Notes: a model not told the origin generated them from the sequence alone. Positions 42,727 through 51,633 are shown, numbered from the stretch's first letter. The stretch is 64,000 nt of DNA from JBKBIP01 sp046297495 (GCA_046297495.1 JBKBIP010000026.1:21180-85179), one strand, 5' to 3'. Translations and numbers: made by a program.

Positions 42727-43147
42727 GAAACGATCCGACAAGGGTCTGTGGGACACGTTGGCAACGTGTTCCACGCGGCTTGCCGGAAAGAAAGAGGTTT
42801 TTCCGTTTTTCAGTGGGGTGGTTTGAGGATGGATCGGTTCGCGCTCGGAGAATACTGCGTGCGTGAAACGATCAATCTCAGTCACCCCCCATCAAAGCGA
42901 AGGAACTAAGAAAGAATCACACGCTCGAATTTTTCCACATCGCATCAAGTAATTTTGGTTCATTTATGAATAATTTGGTTGACAACTGCCCTATTTTTGG
43001 CCAATCTGATCTCATCGTGAACATTTTGGTATAATTTGTTACAATGCTCTCTAATCCCGTGTTCTCCCTTTGACTCGCAAGGAACATAGCAAGAGGGAGT
43101 GACGCTGGATGTAGGCGGGAACAACAGCGCGGCTCGCCGCGCGCGGT
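42727..43147. other. Interval between sdhB and the sensor kinase gene
   Basis: A 421-base gap. Its first part holds a copy of the dispersed palindrome. Its second part (about 42920-43060) is markedly AT-rich in an otherwise GC-rich window and contains TTGACA (42979-42984), TATAAT (43030-43035) and TACAAT (43040-43045). The exact promoter pairing is unclear because spacers do not match the ideal 17 bases, but this is the likely control region of the downstream two-component genes. Confidence 0.5.
42828..42877. repeat. Dispersed palindrome, copy 11 (after sdhB)
   Basis: Arms GATGGATCGGTTCGCGC (42828-42844) and GCGTGAAACGATCAATC (42861-42877) pair with several GT-type or mismatched positions. 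It is 101 bases after the sdhB stop. Confidence 0.75.
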
Positions 43148-43987
43148 ATGGGACAAAGCGTTAGCATTGGATTGGTCTGGTTCGGCTTGGGGATGTTCGT
43201 CGGGGATGTGTTCGCATCGTCTGGCGTGCCAACCATTTGGGTTCGGATCATGGCTGGCGTCACCGTGCTGGGCGGGCTGACGGGCTGGGGCCTGCTGGCA
43301 CGGACACGAGTTTCCGATTCCTCAGAGCAACGAGAAGCCTTATGGCGCGAACAGCGTTTCTGTTGGGGTCAGCTGTTCGCCGCAGCCACGCACGATTTGC
43401 GCAACCCGTTGACTTCCATCAAGTTGGTCGTACAGACACTCAACGAACAGGCCATCCAACGCGGGGAACCCGACGCCGACTTACCCTTGGTGGTCGCGGA
43501 CATTGATCGCATGGCCGATTATCTCGAAACCTTGCGGTCCTTGGCGCACCCGCTGCCGACCGAAACTGCCCGCTGCGACATGACGGCACTGGTGCGCAAC
43601 CTGTGTTCTCTGCTAGAATTACATGCACAGCGGCGCGGGGTTCGTTGGGAATGTTCGACGCCAGATACGGTGGTGGTCGCGGCGGCCCACGCGGGAATCG
43701 TTCAGGATTTGGTATTGCCGTTCGTCTGGAGTGCTTTGGGCTTGGCTTCCGAAGGGGGGAAAGTATCCTTGACCCTCCACCCGCCCACATCTGGCCAAGT
43801 CCAGCTAGAATTGCGTCTTCACAAAGACGGCTTCATCCTCGAACAGGCTTGGGGGCGCTCCGCCGCGCCTTCCAAAGCCGATGCCTTGCAAGCCGCCCAC
43901 CAATCCCTAACTACCATGGGAGGACGTTTGCAGCTGCGCGACAACGACTTACGACTTTATCTCCCTCTAGCAACCGTGGATTCGTAA
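43148..43987 (+). CDS. Sensor histidine kinase-like protein with degenerate ATPase domain
   Basis: A 279-residue protein encoded just before an NtrC-type regulator. Two N-terminal hydrophobic helices (SIGLVWFGLGMFVGDVFASS and IMAGVTVLGGLTGWGLL) are followed by a HisKA-like dimerisation helix with the phosphorylatable motif ATHDLRNPLTSI (His82). The expected ATP-binding domain follows (about 175-279). Its N-box position reads QDLVLPFVWSALGLA, without the conserved Asn residues, and no DxGxG box is seen. It may accept phosphate from another kinase or act as a phosphatase for its partner. The ATG at 43148 lacks a clear ribosome site, so the start is uncertain. The gap to the regulator gene is 40 bases. 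Confidence 0.7.
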   Translation: MGQSVSIGLVWFGLGMFVGDVFASSGVPTIWVRIMAGVTVLGGLTGWGLLARTRVSDSSEQREALWREQRFCWGQLFAAATHDLRNPLTSIKLVVQTLNEQAIQRGEPDADLPLVVADIDRMADYLETLRSLAHPLPTETARCDMTALVRNLCSLLELHAQRRGVRWECSTPDTVVVAAAHAGIVQDLVLPFVWSALGLASEGGKVSLTLHPPTSGQVQLELRLHKDGFILEQAWGRSAAPSKADALQAAHQSLTTMGGRLQLRDNDLRLYLPLATVDS

Positions 43988-44027
43988 ATCAGCCACTCAA
44001 ACACCCTGAACCCACAGGAATATCGCC

Positions 44028-45503
44028 ATGCCCAAATTGCTCATTATTGATGACGAACCTGGTATCCTGCGTGCTTTTCAACGTGTCTTTCAACACACCA
44101 AGGTTACACTATTAACCGCGAACACGGCAGCCGAGGGGCTGCACATTGTCTCGCACCAACAACCGGACGTGGTCATTCTCGATATTCAGCTGCCCGATCT
44201 TTCCGGTCTGGAAGCCTTTCAACGGATTCATGACCGCGATCCGCGCATCCCCGTCATCTTCATCACGGGGCATGGCACCACCGATACCGCCATTGAAGCC
44301 ATGAAAGTTGGTGCTTATGAATACATGATCAAACCGCTGGACTTGGATCGCTTGCGCGACTTGGTGAACCGCGCGTTCGCCATCAGCCGGCTCATGCACG
44401 GCCCCTCGTCGGCGGACGTGGCGTACATCCTGTCCGATAAATTGCCGACCGAAAGTCTCGTGGGCAGCTGCGCCGCCATGCAAGAGGTGTACAAGGCCAT
44501 CGGCCGCGTGGCCCCTCAAGATGTCACCGTGTTGATTCTCGGTGAAAGCGGAACGGGCAAGGAGCTAGTGGCGCGGGCCATCTATCATCACAGCCGCCGC
44601 GCCAGTGGGCCGTTCTTGGCGATCAACAGCGCCGCCTTGGCGGAAACCTTGCTGGAAAGCGAGCTGTTCGGCCACGAGAAAGGGGCGTTCACCGGCGCCG
44701 ACAAACGCCGCTGTGGCAAATTCGAGCAATGCACGGGGGGCACGCTGTTTCTCGACGAGATTGGCGACATGCCCATGCTCACGCAGTCCAAAATCCTGCG
44801 TGTGTTGCAGGAACAATGCTTTGAACGGGTCGGCGGCAATGAGACCATTCGCACCGACGTGCGCCTGATCGCCGCCACCAATCGCAATCTAGAACAGCTG
44901 GTGGATCAAGGTTTGTTCCGCCGCGATTTATATTACCGCTTGAGTGTGTTCACCATCCAACTTCCCCCCTTGCGGGAGCGTAAGGAGGACCTGCCCCAGC
45001 TGGCTGAGCACTTCGTGCGCCGCTTCAGCCGGGAGTTGAGCAAAGAGATTCACTCCATCCACCCTGACACGATGGACATCCTCCAACATTATTCGTGGCC
45101 CGGCAACTTACGCGAGCTGCAAAGTGTCCTCAAGCAAGCCTTGCTGCAAGCCACGGGTCCGGTTCTCGTGCCGGAGTTCCTACCCGCCTTGGTGCGGAAG
45201 AACAACGGCGTCGTCCACGAGACCATCGTGGAACGCGGCAGCCATACGTCGCAAGCCGCGCTGGATTGGGAAATGTTTCTCAACGAACGCCTGGAAGCCG
45301 GCACGCGCGACTTGTACGCCGAGGCCCGCCGCGTCCTGGAACGTGATTTACTGACGCGCGTCTTGCAGTACACGCACGGCAATCAACTGCAAGCCGCACG
45401 CATGTTGGGCATTTCACGCGGCAACCTGCGCACCAAGTTGCGCGCTTTGGGAATCACCATCGAGCGTTCTTTTGGGGAAGTCGATTCCGCCATGATGGAG
45501 TGA
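44028..45503 (+). CDS. Sigma54-dependent NtrC-type response regulator
   Basis: A 491-residue regulator. Receiver domain, residues 1-120: LLIIDDEPGILRAFQRVFQH, with Asp52 in VVILDIQLPDLSG as phosphoacceptor, GHGTTDTAIEAM and the Lys in YMIKPLDLD. AAA+ domain, about 145-385: Walker A GESGTGKE, the sigma54 contact loop GAFTGADKRRCG, Walker B GGTLFLDEIGDMPML, and the arginine-finger region RRDLYYRLSVFTIQLPPLRE. A C-terminal Fis-type helix-turn-helix ends the protein (LQAARMLGISRGNLRTKLRA). Its targets would be sigma54 promoters, none of which could be identified here. It is probably controlled by the sensor-like protein encoded immediately upstream. Confidence 0.93.
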   Translation: MPKLLIIDDEPGILRAFQRVFQHTKVTLLTANTAAEGLHIVSHQQPDVVILDIQLPDLSGLEAFQRIHDRDPRIPVIFITGHGTTDTAIEAMKVGAYEYMIKPLDLDRLRDLVNRAFAISRLMHGPSSADVAYILSDKLPTESLVGSCAAMQEVYKAIGRVAPQDVTVLILGESGTGKELVARAIYHHSRRASGPFLAINSAALAETLLESELFGHEKGAFTGADKRRCGKFEQCTGGTLFLDEIGDMPMLTQSKILRVLQEQCFERVGGNETIRTDVRLIAATNRNLEQLVDQGLFRRDLYYRLSVFTIQLPPLRERKEDLPQLAEHFVRRFSRELSKEIHSIHPDTMDILQHYSWPGNLRELQSVLKQALLQATGPVLVPEFLPALVRKNNGVVHETIVERGSHTSQAALDWEMFLNERLEAGTRDLYAEARRVLERDLLTRVLQYTHGNQLQAARMLGISRGNLRTKLRALGITIERSFGEVDSAMME

Positions 45504-45597
45504 GGGGACGGCTGCCAAACCAAAAGGGATTCACCCGATCGCGCCAGCGGCATCCGTGCGACGGGATGACTCCCTATTCATCGAAAGAGGTTCGCGC

Positions 45598-46041
45598 TCA
45601 GCTCGACGATTCTCCCAGCGTGTTGGCGGCTTCGGCGATGTGGGCCACCACGTTCAAGACCGTTCCTAGCTGGCTCAGGCGTAGGCCGTAGCGATCCAAG
45701 AAATCTCCCAACGTGAATTCTGGATCGAGGCCGTCCGCGCCGCGATCATTGAGGAATTCCGCCAATTCGCTGATCATCGTGCCATACGACTGTTCCAACA
45801 GCGGCAAGATGTCCCGGCACGCGCGGGGCAAGTCTGGAAAATCTTGCTGCCAGCGTGCGAGAAAGGCACGCCAGCGCGCGCCTGCGTCCAAAGTCGCCGC
45901 CGACGCGCGTAGCTGCGCCAGTTGCTCCCGTTGGACATCCAGGATTTGCCGCAGCAGCTCCGTTATCTCCGCTCCAGAGGGCGGACTATCCGCTGGCGCG
46001 GGAGGTGTCGCAGGGGGAGAGACCACGTATTGAAATTCCAT
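45598..46041 (-). CDS. Hypothetical cytosolic protein
   Basis: A 147-residue protein starting MEFQYVVSPPATPPAPADSP, with a Pro-rich N-terminus and a helical remainder (GAEITELLRQILDVQREQLA, RACRDILPLLEQSYGTMISE, DRYGLRLSQLGTVLNVV). No domain is recognised and there is no signal peptide or membrane helix. It is convergent with the NtrC-type gene and separated from it by a worn palindrome region. The start at 46041 is used because the upstream extension (MDSTVCDRARSRW) has no ribosome site or composition bias of a coding region. Confidence 0.5.
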   Translation of the reverse strand: MEFQYVVSPPATPPAPADSPPSGAEITELLRQILDVQREQLAQLRASAATLDAGARWRAFLARWQQDFPDLPRACRDILPLLEQSYGTMISELAEFLNDRGADGLDPEFTLGDFLDRYGLRLSQLGTVLNVVAHIAEAANTLGESSS

Positions 46042-46194
46042 ATCCAACGACCTGTACCCAAAAAAAGCGAGAACGAAAAGCAGCCAGCGCGAGCGCGCAC
46101 GATCACAAACCGTGGAATCCAAGTGCAGCTATTGTAACAACGCTGCGTGGCAGGGGGAAGGGGTTGCCGCGCGCGATCGTGTTTGGCCCAGGTA

Positions 46195-46238
46195 ATTCAG
46201 CGTTTCGCGCACGTGACAGTCCACGCCAAACGCGGCCG
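46195..46238. repeat. Dispersed palindrome, copy 12 (diverged)
   Basis: Left arm ATTCAGCGTTTCGCGCACG (46195-46213) and right arm CACGCCAAACGCGGCCG (46222-46238) still share the CGTTTCGCG core but pair only in part. It lies between two minus-strand genes. Confidence 0.55.
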
Positions 46239-46276
46239 CCCCCCATCCCCATCAGACAGTGATAGACCGACGTATT

Positions 46277-46708
46277 CTAAATCTGATAATACCCGGCGTC
46301 GTCCCCTTGAGCGCGCAGGATCAAATCGGCCAGGGTGGTATTTCGCAACAATTCCACTTCCAAGCGATTCAACTCGACCCAGACCGCGCGCAGCACTTCT
46401 ACCTCGCGTCCATTGGGTAAGGTAGCGAAGGACGAGGATTCCAAGGCGGGACGGTCGATGGCCATGATGATGTCAGCCAAGGAGATACTTTCAGGGGGCC
46501 GGGCCAACTGGTAGCCGCCGGACGAGCCGCGCGTGCTCGTCACCAAGCCGGCGCTTTTGAGCTGCAAAAGAATCTGCACCAGAAAGCGCGGCGAAATGTC
46601 ATGCGCCTCCGCGATGGTTTTGATCTGCACCACCTCCCGCTCGCCGTGAGTGATGGCCAACTCGATCATGGCCACGCACGCATATTCAGCCTTGGCGGAA
46701 ATCTTCAC
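46277..46708 (-). CDS. Rrf2 family transcriptional regulator
   Basis: A 143-residue Rrf2-type winged-helix regulator. It begins KISAKAEYACVAMIELAITH, the usual Rrf2 start, with VVQIKTIAEAHDISPRFLVQ and ILLQLKSAGLVTSTRGSSGG forming the recognition helix and wing, and then ISLADIIMAIDRP. The three cysteines that hold an iron-sulfur cluster in IscR/NsrR are absent (the region reads LESSSFATLPNGREVEVLRA), so it is more like the cluster-free CymR type. The GTG start at 46708 is chosen because GGAG lies 6 bases upstream and it gives the family's N-terminus; a longer frame exists but has no homology. Targets are unknown. Confidence 0.85.
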   Translation of the reverse strand: MKISAKAEYACVAMIELAITHGEREVVQIKTIAEAHDISPRFLVQILLQLKSAGLVTSTRGSSGGYQLARPPESISLADIIMAIDRPALESSSFATLPNGREVEVLRAVWVELNRLEVELLRNTTLADLILRAQGDDAGYYQI

Positions 46709-47031
46709 CAGGATCTCCGGGGTTTCTCCAAGCAGTAACCGCTTTGCCTCGTGACAATCGCTCGCAGAGGGTGTGATAGCCGCTGGCCCGTCTTTGGCAA
46801 GGGGCGACATTCCCGACAGCGCGATGACTCTCGCCAACTCCGTTCTCACGCTCCGATGTTTGCCACCCAGTAGGCCAAGGCCAGGAACACGAAGCACACC
46901 CCCACAATGAGGTTGGCAGTCGTTGGGAAGCCATACTTAATTCTTGATAGGAAATTTTTTAGGCATCCAATCAGTATCGAGCGATTTTTTTTCAGGGCTA
47001 CTTTCCCATTCCCTCCTGTTCATTAAGGCAT
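46709..47031. other. Interval upstream of the Rrf2 gene
   Basis: A 323-base region. It includes a minus-strand frame (46846-46995) that could encode a 49-residue one-helix peptide (NLIVGVCFVFLALAYWVANI) only if a CTG start were used, so it is not annotated as a gene. No repeat copy was found. Confidence 0.3.
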
Positions 47032-47748
47032 TCACTTATCCCTCTTTCGCAATTCCACGATAATCCCCCCCAGCCGCAGCCAGGCGTGCAGGCGGGAGAA
47101 CCACAATTCCCGTTCCCAGCTCAGGCCGCATTCTTGACAGGTTTGTTTCAATTCCTGGCGATTGTAGGTCCGGCAGTGCCACAACCGGCTGCACATGGCC
47201 CCGGTGACGGTATCTTCAGTGACCAGCAACAGGAACTTACCGCCGGGGCGGAGCACGCGGGCCAGCTCGCGCAGGCCGGGGCGGGGGTCGGGGAGATGCT
47301 CCAAGGCCCAGCCGCAGACGATGGCGTCGAACGTGGCGTCGGCGTAGGGCAAGCGCGTCAGGTCCGCCGCCGCGTAGGTGACGCGGTCGCTGTGCAGCCG
47401 TTCCCGGGCGCGCCGCACCATCTGTTGGGACAAGTCAAAGACCGTCAGTTGCATGTCGGGGTCAGCGCGGCGCAGCAGGAACTTGCTATAGCGACCGTTG
47501 CCGCAGGCGGCGTCGAGAATCCGCTGGCAGCCGCGCACGTCAAAGCCCCCTGGTCGAATCAACCGCCCCGCCAGCGCCTCATGGCCGGTGAGGAAGCCTG
47601 TCACCGCCGTCAAGGCGCCGGGCAGGCCGTCGTAATGCCCCTGGATGAACCGCCGATAGTCGGCGAACGAGCGGCGTTGCGGCTCCTTGGATTCCAGGAC
47701 TTTCCCCAGGCCGGAACGGGCGGCGGTTTCCGATGGTGTCGAATTCAT
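47032..47748 (-). CDS. Class I SAM-dependent methyltransferase
   Basis: A 238-residue methyltransferase with a Rossmann fold. Motif I is RILDAACGNGRYSKFLLRRA; the acidic end of strand 2 is LTVFDLSQQMVRRARERL; motif III-IV residues are VTYAAADLTRLPYADATFDA, IVCGWALEHLPDPRPGLREL and ARVLRPGGKFLLLVTED. It belongs to the broad Methyltransf_11 group acting on small molecules or lipids (for example quinones); the substrate is not readable. It begins 8 bases downstream of the VWA gene stop on the same strand, so it is likely the last gene of that operon. The start at 47748 gives MNSTPSETAARSGLG, a normal N-terminus. Confidence 0.85.
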   Translation of the reverse strand: MNSTPSETAARSGLGKVLESKEPQRRSFADYRRFIQGHYDGLPGALTAVTGFLTGHEALAGRLIRPGGFDVRGCQRILDAACGNGRYSKFLLRRADPDMQLTVFDLSQQMVRRARERLHSDRVTYAAADLTRLPYADATFDAIVCGWALEHLPDPRPGLRELARVLRPGGKFLLLVTEDTVTGAMCSRLWHCRTYNRQELKQTCQECGLSWERELWFSRLHAWLRLGGIIVELRKRDK

Positions 47749-47756
47749 GGCAATCC

Positions 47757-50036
47757 TCAAATGTAAACGCGGCGGTTGTAAATGTACCATTCCAGCATCA
47801 ACAGCACCAACGCGGCCGCCACGCCCCATTTCCACAGCTCGCGCGGGAAGCCCCGCTCTGAGCCGGCGGCGATTTGCTGTTCGCCGATCTGGATGAAATC
47901 GCGCGGCTCCAAATTACTTTCATTCGCGTCCAACAGATTGACGGCGAAATCCCGGCGGCCGTCCGGTTCCCAGCGCGCTTCATAAACGCCGACCTGGTCC
48001 GTGTGCAAGTAGCGAAAATCGCCCTGCGGGCCGCGTTCCAACGTCTGCTCTCCCCCTTGCGGGTCACGCACCCGAACCACGGCGACGCCAGCGGCCGGCA
48101 GCAACGCCTTCATTTCTCCGGGTGGCGTCGTTTCCTCCACCACCTCATCACGGACATTGCCGAGGGTATAAAGCACATTGGCCAGGAACAGTGGAAAGTG
48201 AACCTGCCGCGGCCAATTCGTGTTCCATTCCCCTTGATCGGTCAACAGCTCGAACGTCAGCACCAAGTCCGTGAACGACCGGCGTTGCAAGGCGAGCAAC
48301 AAGGGAATCTCGATGGACTTGCCATCCGGCAACAATTTGCGCCCTTCGATCAGACGCGGCGCGCGCGGCGAGACATTGTCCATCAAGAAGGCCTCGGCGA
48401 TGCCCACTTCATACAGCGCCGTCAGGTGTTTCAGCAACGGCTGGCGATGGTTCCAACCGACGATGTAGGGATTGTCGATTTTCGTGATCGGATAAGGAGT
48501 CTCGGCGGGAGGGGGTCGGCCAATAAAGAAGGTGTTGGCGCGCGGCAGGTCTTCCACCTTGGCGGGGGCGCAGCGGTCGAAGATTACCAGGTCAAACACG
48601 CCGTCCAGGGCTGGCGTGCGATAGGCGGCGTCACCGAGCTGGGCGGGGGTCAGGTATCGCACCTCGGCGATGGCGCGGGTGGCGTCACTGTTGAAGAATT
48701 TCTCCAGCCGTTCATTGCCCGAAGTGACAATCAACACCCGCGCTGGCCGCGTCTGGCCGATCACCAGCCAGGCCTCGTCGTCCAATGGGAAATCATCCTG
48801 GGCATCGAGTAGCCTGGCGTGCAGCACCACGTGGGCGCGGTCGTCGATGTCCCGCAGCTCAAACGTAGTCGCGGCCTCGCCGGGGAGATCGCGCCGGATC
48901 GGTTCCTCGGTGTCCGGGTCCATTTCCTCTCGGACGACGCGGGGCGGCACGGTCAGGGTTGTCGTCCGGCGCAACGGGTCTTCTTGGCCATTGCGGATGG
49001 TCCTTAGCTCGAGGCGCGTTTGGGCTTCGCGAGGGCGGAAGTTCAAGACCCGCGCGAAGACTCGTAGCTTGTGGGGGTCCTCCTCGTCCCGGCTGGCATT
49101 GAGGGTCGCCAGACTGATGTTGTTGACATTCTCAGGACCTTCCTTGCCGATCCGATGATAGTGCAAATTCAGCTTTCCCAAGGCGAAGTCCTTGACATCG
49201 GCAAACCGGCCATCACTGAACAGGTGGACTTCGGTGGCAAGTCCCTCGGCGGCGACCAGCTGCCGTTCCTTGCCCGGCTCGACGTTGGCGGGCTGGACGG
49301 CCACGTCCTCGGTGGAGCGGTGCGGATTGGCCCGGCCCCCGGCGAACTCCAGCGCGTACTCGATGCGCGTCGGACGCTGCGTCGGTGGGATGTTGCGGAC
49401 CGCATTGCGCAGCGCGGCGCGATTGTTGGTGTACGAGTGCACGATCTCCGCCGTGGAGTTGAACACGATCACCATGCCAAAGTCGTTGTCGCTGGCGGCG
49501 GCGATGGCCTTCAACGCTTCCTGCTTGGCCACTTCCAATCGGCTCGGCTGGACATCCTTGGCCGACATGCTTGCGGAGTTATCGATCATAATGATGTAGT
49601 GCCGCGCTTCCCCGGTTCGGCCATGAAAGCGAAAAGCCAGGATGGCGAAGATCAAACCCAAAACGGTGAGCAGTTGTAACAATAACAACACATTGCGCCG
49701 CAGCCATTGAATCAAACTGTTGACATGTAAATCCTCAATGCTCTTTTTCCATAAGAAGGTACTGGGTACACTCAACGGCTTGCGCTTCAGTTTGAGGAAA
49801 TACAGTATCAATATCCCCACCGGAACCAGCAAGAGCAACAGCGCCCCCCACCACGGCAACGGGATGTGATAACTCAATTGAAAGTTGTCTTGCAGCCAGG
49901 TATTGATCGGGCCTTCATACCCAAACAGGTTGAGTACGTAGAGGATCACCGCCGGCAACAGCATCAGCGCCAAGACAAGCAGCGCCATGGGAAACCAATA
50001 CCGCGCCAAGAATTGCAACATGTTGGACAATCGCAT
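47757..50036 (-). CDS. BatA-like VWA domain membrane protein
   Basis: A 759-residue membrane protein of the aerotolerance (Bat) type. N-terminal helices are present (PMALLVLALMLLPAVILYVL and WWGALLLLLVPVGILILYFL), then another before the VWA domain at NVLLLLQLLTVLGLIFAILA. The VWA domain has a MIDAS start MIDNSASMSAKD (Asp152), followed by RPTRIEYALEFAGGR. A long C-terminal soluble region (about 330-720) has beta-rich repeats, and a last helix near the end (WGVAAALVLLMLEWYI). Such proteins work with MoxR ATPases and DUF58 proteins to assemble metal-dependent or envelope complexes. The DUF58 gene is directly upstream and MoxR further upstream, past an inserted plus-strand block. Confidence 0.88.
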   Translation of the reverse strand: MRLSNMLQFLARYWFPMALLVLALMLLPAVILYVLNLFGYEGPINTWLQDNFQLSYHIPLPWWGALLLLLVPVGILILYFLKLKRKPLSVPSTFLWKKSIEDLHVNSLIQWLRRNVLLLLQLLTVLGLIFAILAFRFHGRTGEARHYIIMIDNSASMSAKDVQPSRLEVAKQEALKAIAAASDNDFGMVIVFNSTAEIVHSYTNNRAALRNAVRNIPPTQRPTRIEYALEFAGGRANPHRSTEDVAVQPANVEPGKERQLVAAEGLATEVHLFSDGRFADVKDFALGKLNLHYHRIGKEGPENVNNISLATLNASRDEEDPHKLRVFARVLNFRPREAQTRLELRTIRNGQEDPLRRTTTLTVPPRVVREEMDPDTEEPIRRDLPGEAATTFELRDIDDRAHVVLHARLLDAQDDFPLDDEAWLVIGQTRPARVLIVTSGNERLEKFFNSDATRAIAEVRYLTPAQLGDAAYRTPALDGVFDLVIFDRCAPAKVEDLPRANTFFIGRPPPAETPYPITKIDNPYIVGWNHRQPLLKHLTALYEVGIAEAFLMDNVSPRAPRLIEGRKLLPDGKSIEIPLLLALQRRSFTDLVLTFELLTDQGEWNTNWPRQVHFPLFLANVLYTLGNVRDEVVEETTPPGEMKALLPAAGVAVVRVRDPQGGEQTLERGPQGDFRYLHTDQVGVYEARWEPDGRRDFAVNLLDANESNLEPRDFIQIGEQQIAAGSERGFPRELWKWGVAAALVLLMLEWYIYNRRVYI

Positions 50037-50093
50037 GATGGTATGTGAAAAATGTTTTATCGTTTGCTGTTTAGCGAGCGAGCCGTAAGCGAA

Positions 50094-50987
50094 CTACTTC
50101 ACCAACCCGCGCTTGCGCAAGTAAGAAAACACCAAGCGATCAAACGGCACTTGATTACTGGTGAATAAATAAGCGATGCCGCGCCGCGTGCAAAATTCAT
50201 ACAGGCCAGCGCGATAGGCTTCCAGATTTTGTTTGTACCGTTTCAGCAACGGCCCACTAACGGTAATCTCGGCCACATCGTCATCCTCCACGTCCACCAG
50301 CCGCAAGTCGCCGACGACGTTCGGCTCAATCTCTTCCTCCGACAATATCTGAATCGCGTAGATGTCGAGCTGCCGAGCGACCAGGTAGCGCAGGGCGTTT
50401 TCGTAGCCGCCTTTGTCCATGAAATCGCTGAGTAGTATCACAATCCCCTTGCCGCCGCACTTGAGACTAAAGGTTCGCAAGGCTTTCGTCAAATCACTGG
50501 GTCCCGCCGGCTCCAGCCCTTGCAAAAAATCGAGCAATCGCCACAGGCTGCGCCGGCCGCGTTGCGCCGGCAGGCTTTGCGTCAGCCGGTCGTTAAACAC
50601 TTCCACGACGACGCGATCCATGTTGACCAGACCGATAAACCCCAACGCCGCCGCCACCTGCCGGGCATAGTGCGACTTGCTGGGAGCGCCGAAATCCATT
50701 GACATACTATTATCAATCAAAATGTAAACATGCAAATCTTCTTCTTCCATGAACAGACGAATGAACAACCGCTCCAACCGGGCGTACAGGTTCCAATCGA
50801 GATGACGCAGGTCATCGCCGATGACATAATTGCGATAGTCGGCGAACTCGACGCTCTGCCCCTTGCGTTTGCTACGCCGCTCCCCCTTCATCCGGCCCAG
50901 GAAAATCTTCCGCGAAACCAGCTCCAATTGTTCCAGACGGGCCAGGAAGTCGGAGGTGAGCAGGGGTTGTGTTTGGGTGTCAGGCAT
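50094..50987 (-). CDS. DUF58 domain protein
   Basis: A 297-residue DUF58 protein, a VWA-related family co-inherited with MoxR ATPases. The N-terminus has RLEQLELVSRKIFLGRMKGE and RSKRKGQSVEFADYRNYVIG, the family signature before the DDLRHLDWNLYARLERLFIR block (the R...LDW/W-N pattern). A VWA-like strand follows, LHVYILIDNSMSMDFG, with a further VVEVFNDRLTQSLP segment. No membrane helix is evident. It lies 57 bases before the VWA gene on the same strand, so the two are likely one transcript. The ATG at 50987 is chosen because the family's N-terminus begins there. Confidence 0.88.
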   Translation of the reverse strand: MPDTQTQPLLTSDFLARLEQLELVSRKIFLGRMKGERRSKRKGQSVEFADYRNYVIGDDLRHLDWNLYARLERLFIRLFMEEEDLHVYILIDNSMSMDFGAPSKSHYARQVAAALGFIGLVNMDRVVVEVFNDRLTQSLPAQRGRRSLWRLLDFLQGLEPAGPSDLTKALRTFSLKCGGKGIVILLSDFMDKGGYENALRYLVARQLDIYAIQILSEEEIEPNVVGDLRLVDVEDDDVAEITVSGPLLKRYKQNLEAYRAGLYEFCTRRGIAYLFTSNQVPFDRLVFSYLRKRGLVK

Positions 50988-51059
50988 GGAATAATATATC
51001 TCGATTAGAATAGTTTGATTATCGCAAATTGGTCGTTGAATTATAGACGGCAAGGACGG

Positions 51060-51290
51060 ATGAGCAAGTCACGCCAGGACGCACTCAAACGGTTGTTGGG
51101 ACTTGATCCTGTCATTCAAATACACCTTGTCAAAATCGCATCGGCATCCAGTCCTGAGGCACGTTCCAATTGGATTGATGAGGTTCGACAACTTCTCCGA
51201 CAAATGGAAGGGGTACTTCGTCATGTCGGCAAAAAAACCGCTGAAGAATGGCAAAAACGGATTAACTCCTACCGAGACCAACTTGACTAA
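51060..51290 (+). CDS. Small protein A of an overlapping gene pair
   Basis: A 76-residue helical protein (MSKSRQDALKRLLGLDPVIQ, then IHLVKIASASSPEARSNWID and RQMEGVLRHVGKKTAEEWQK), with no membrane helix. I cannot name a family. It is on the plus strand inside an otherwise minus-strand moxR/DUF58/VWA locus. Its last 68 bases overlap the start of the next gene in another frame (+1), so the two are probably translated together. A second, shortened copy is encoded at 51634-51759. CAAGGACGG precedes the ATG. Possible roles include a toxin-antitoxin-like or regulatory pair; nothing in the sequence decides this. Confidence 0.55.
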   Translation: MSKSRQDALKRLLGLDPVIQIHLVKIASASSPEARSNWIDEVRQLLRQMEGVLRHVGKKTAEEWQKRINSYRDQLD

Positions 51291-51624
51291 TATTCTAATC
51301 CCAACGCCGAGTGAGGCTCTGAAGGAGAAGTTGGCTTCGGTTTATAATTATTTCAATTCTGTTCAAAAGCGTAAGGTCCACACCCAACGGCGCGAGTGGT
51401 TCGTTTTCCACATGACGGATTGGCTGCATGATTTCGAGAAGCTTCAGCAACTTTATGACCATCCGGAATCCGTTTCCGATGAGGAAGCAAATGAAATTGT
51501 CGCGGGGCTTCTTTATCATGCTGTCAATCACCTATTGGCCGCCAGCCGATTATTGCTTCAACATACTCCAGAAGATATTTTCATGGAACATGAGGAAAAC
51601 CGTTCCCTGCCATCGAAACCCTAA
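51223..51624 (+). CDS. Small protein B of an overlapping gene pair
   Basis: A 133-residue helical protein. The N-terminal 25 residues (MSAKKPLKNGKNGLTPTETN) are read from DNA that also encodes the end of protein A in another frame. The remainder has VYNYFNSVQKRKVHTQRREW, FVFHMTDWLHDFEKLQQLYD and GLLYHAVNHLLAASRLLLQH, a helix-rich body with a conserved WL/FH...MTDW motif. A paralogue, disrupted by a stop, follows at 51671-52081. GAAGGGG precedes the ATG. No known family recognised. Confidence 0.55.
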   Translation: MSAKKPLKNGKNGLTPTETNLTNILIPTPSEALKEKLASVYNYFNSVQKRKVHTQRREWFVFHMTDWLHDFEKLQQLYDHPESVSDEEANEIVAGLLYHAVNHLLAASRLLLQHTPEDIFMEHEENRSLPSKP

Positions 51625-51633
51625 GTCATCTCG

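Noticed and set aside
46846..46995. Possible 49-residue one-helix peptide upstream of the Rrf2 gene
   Set aside because: It would need a CTG start; no ribosome site could be made out and no homologue is known to me.
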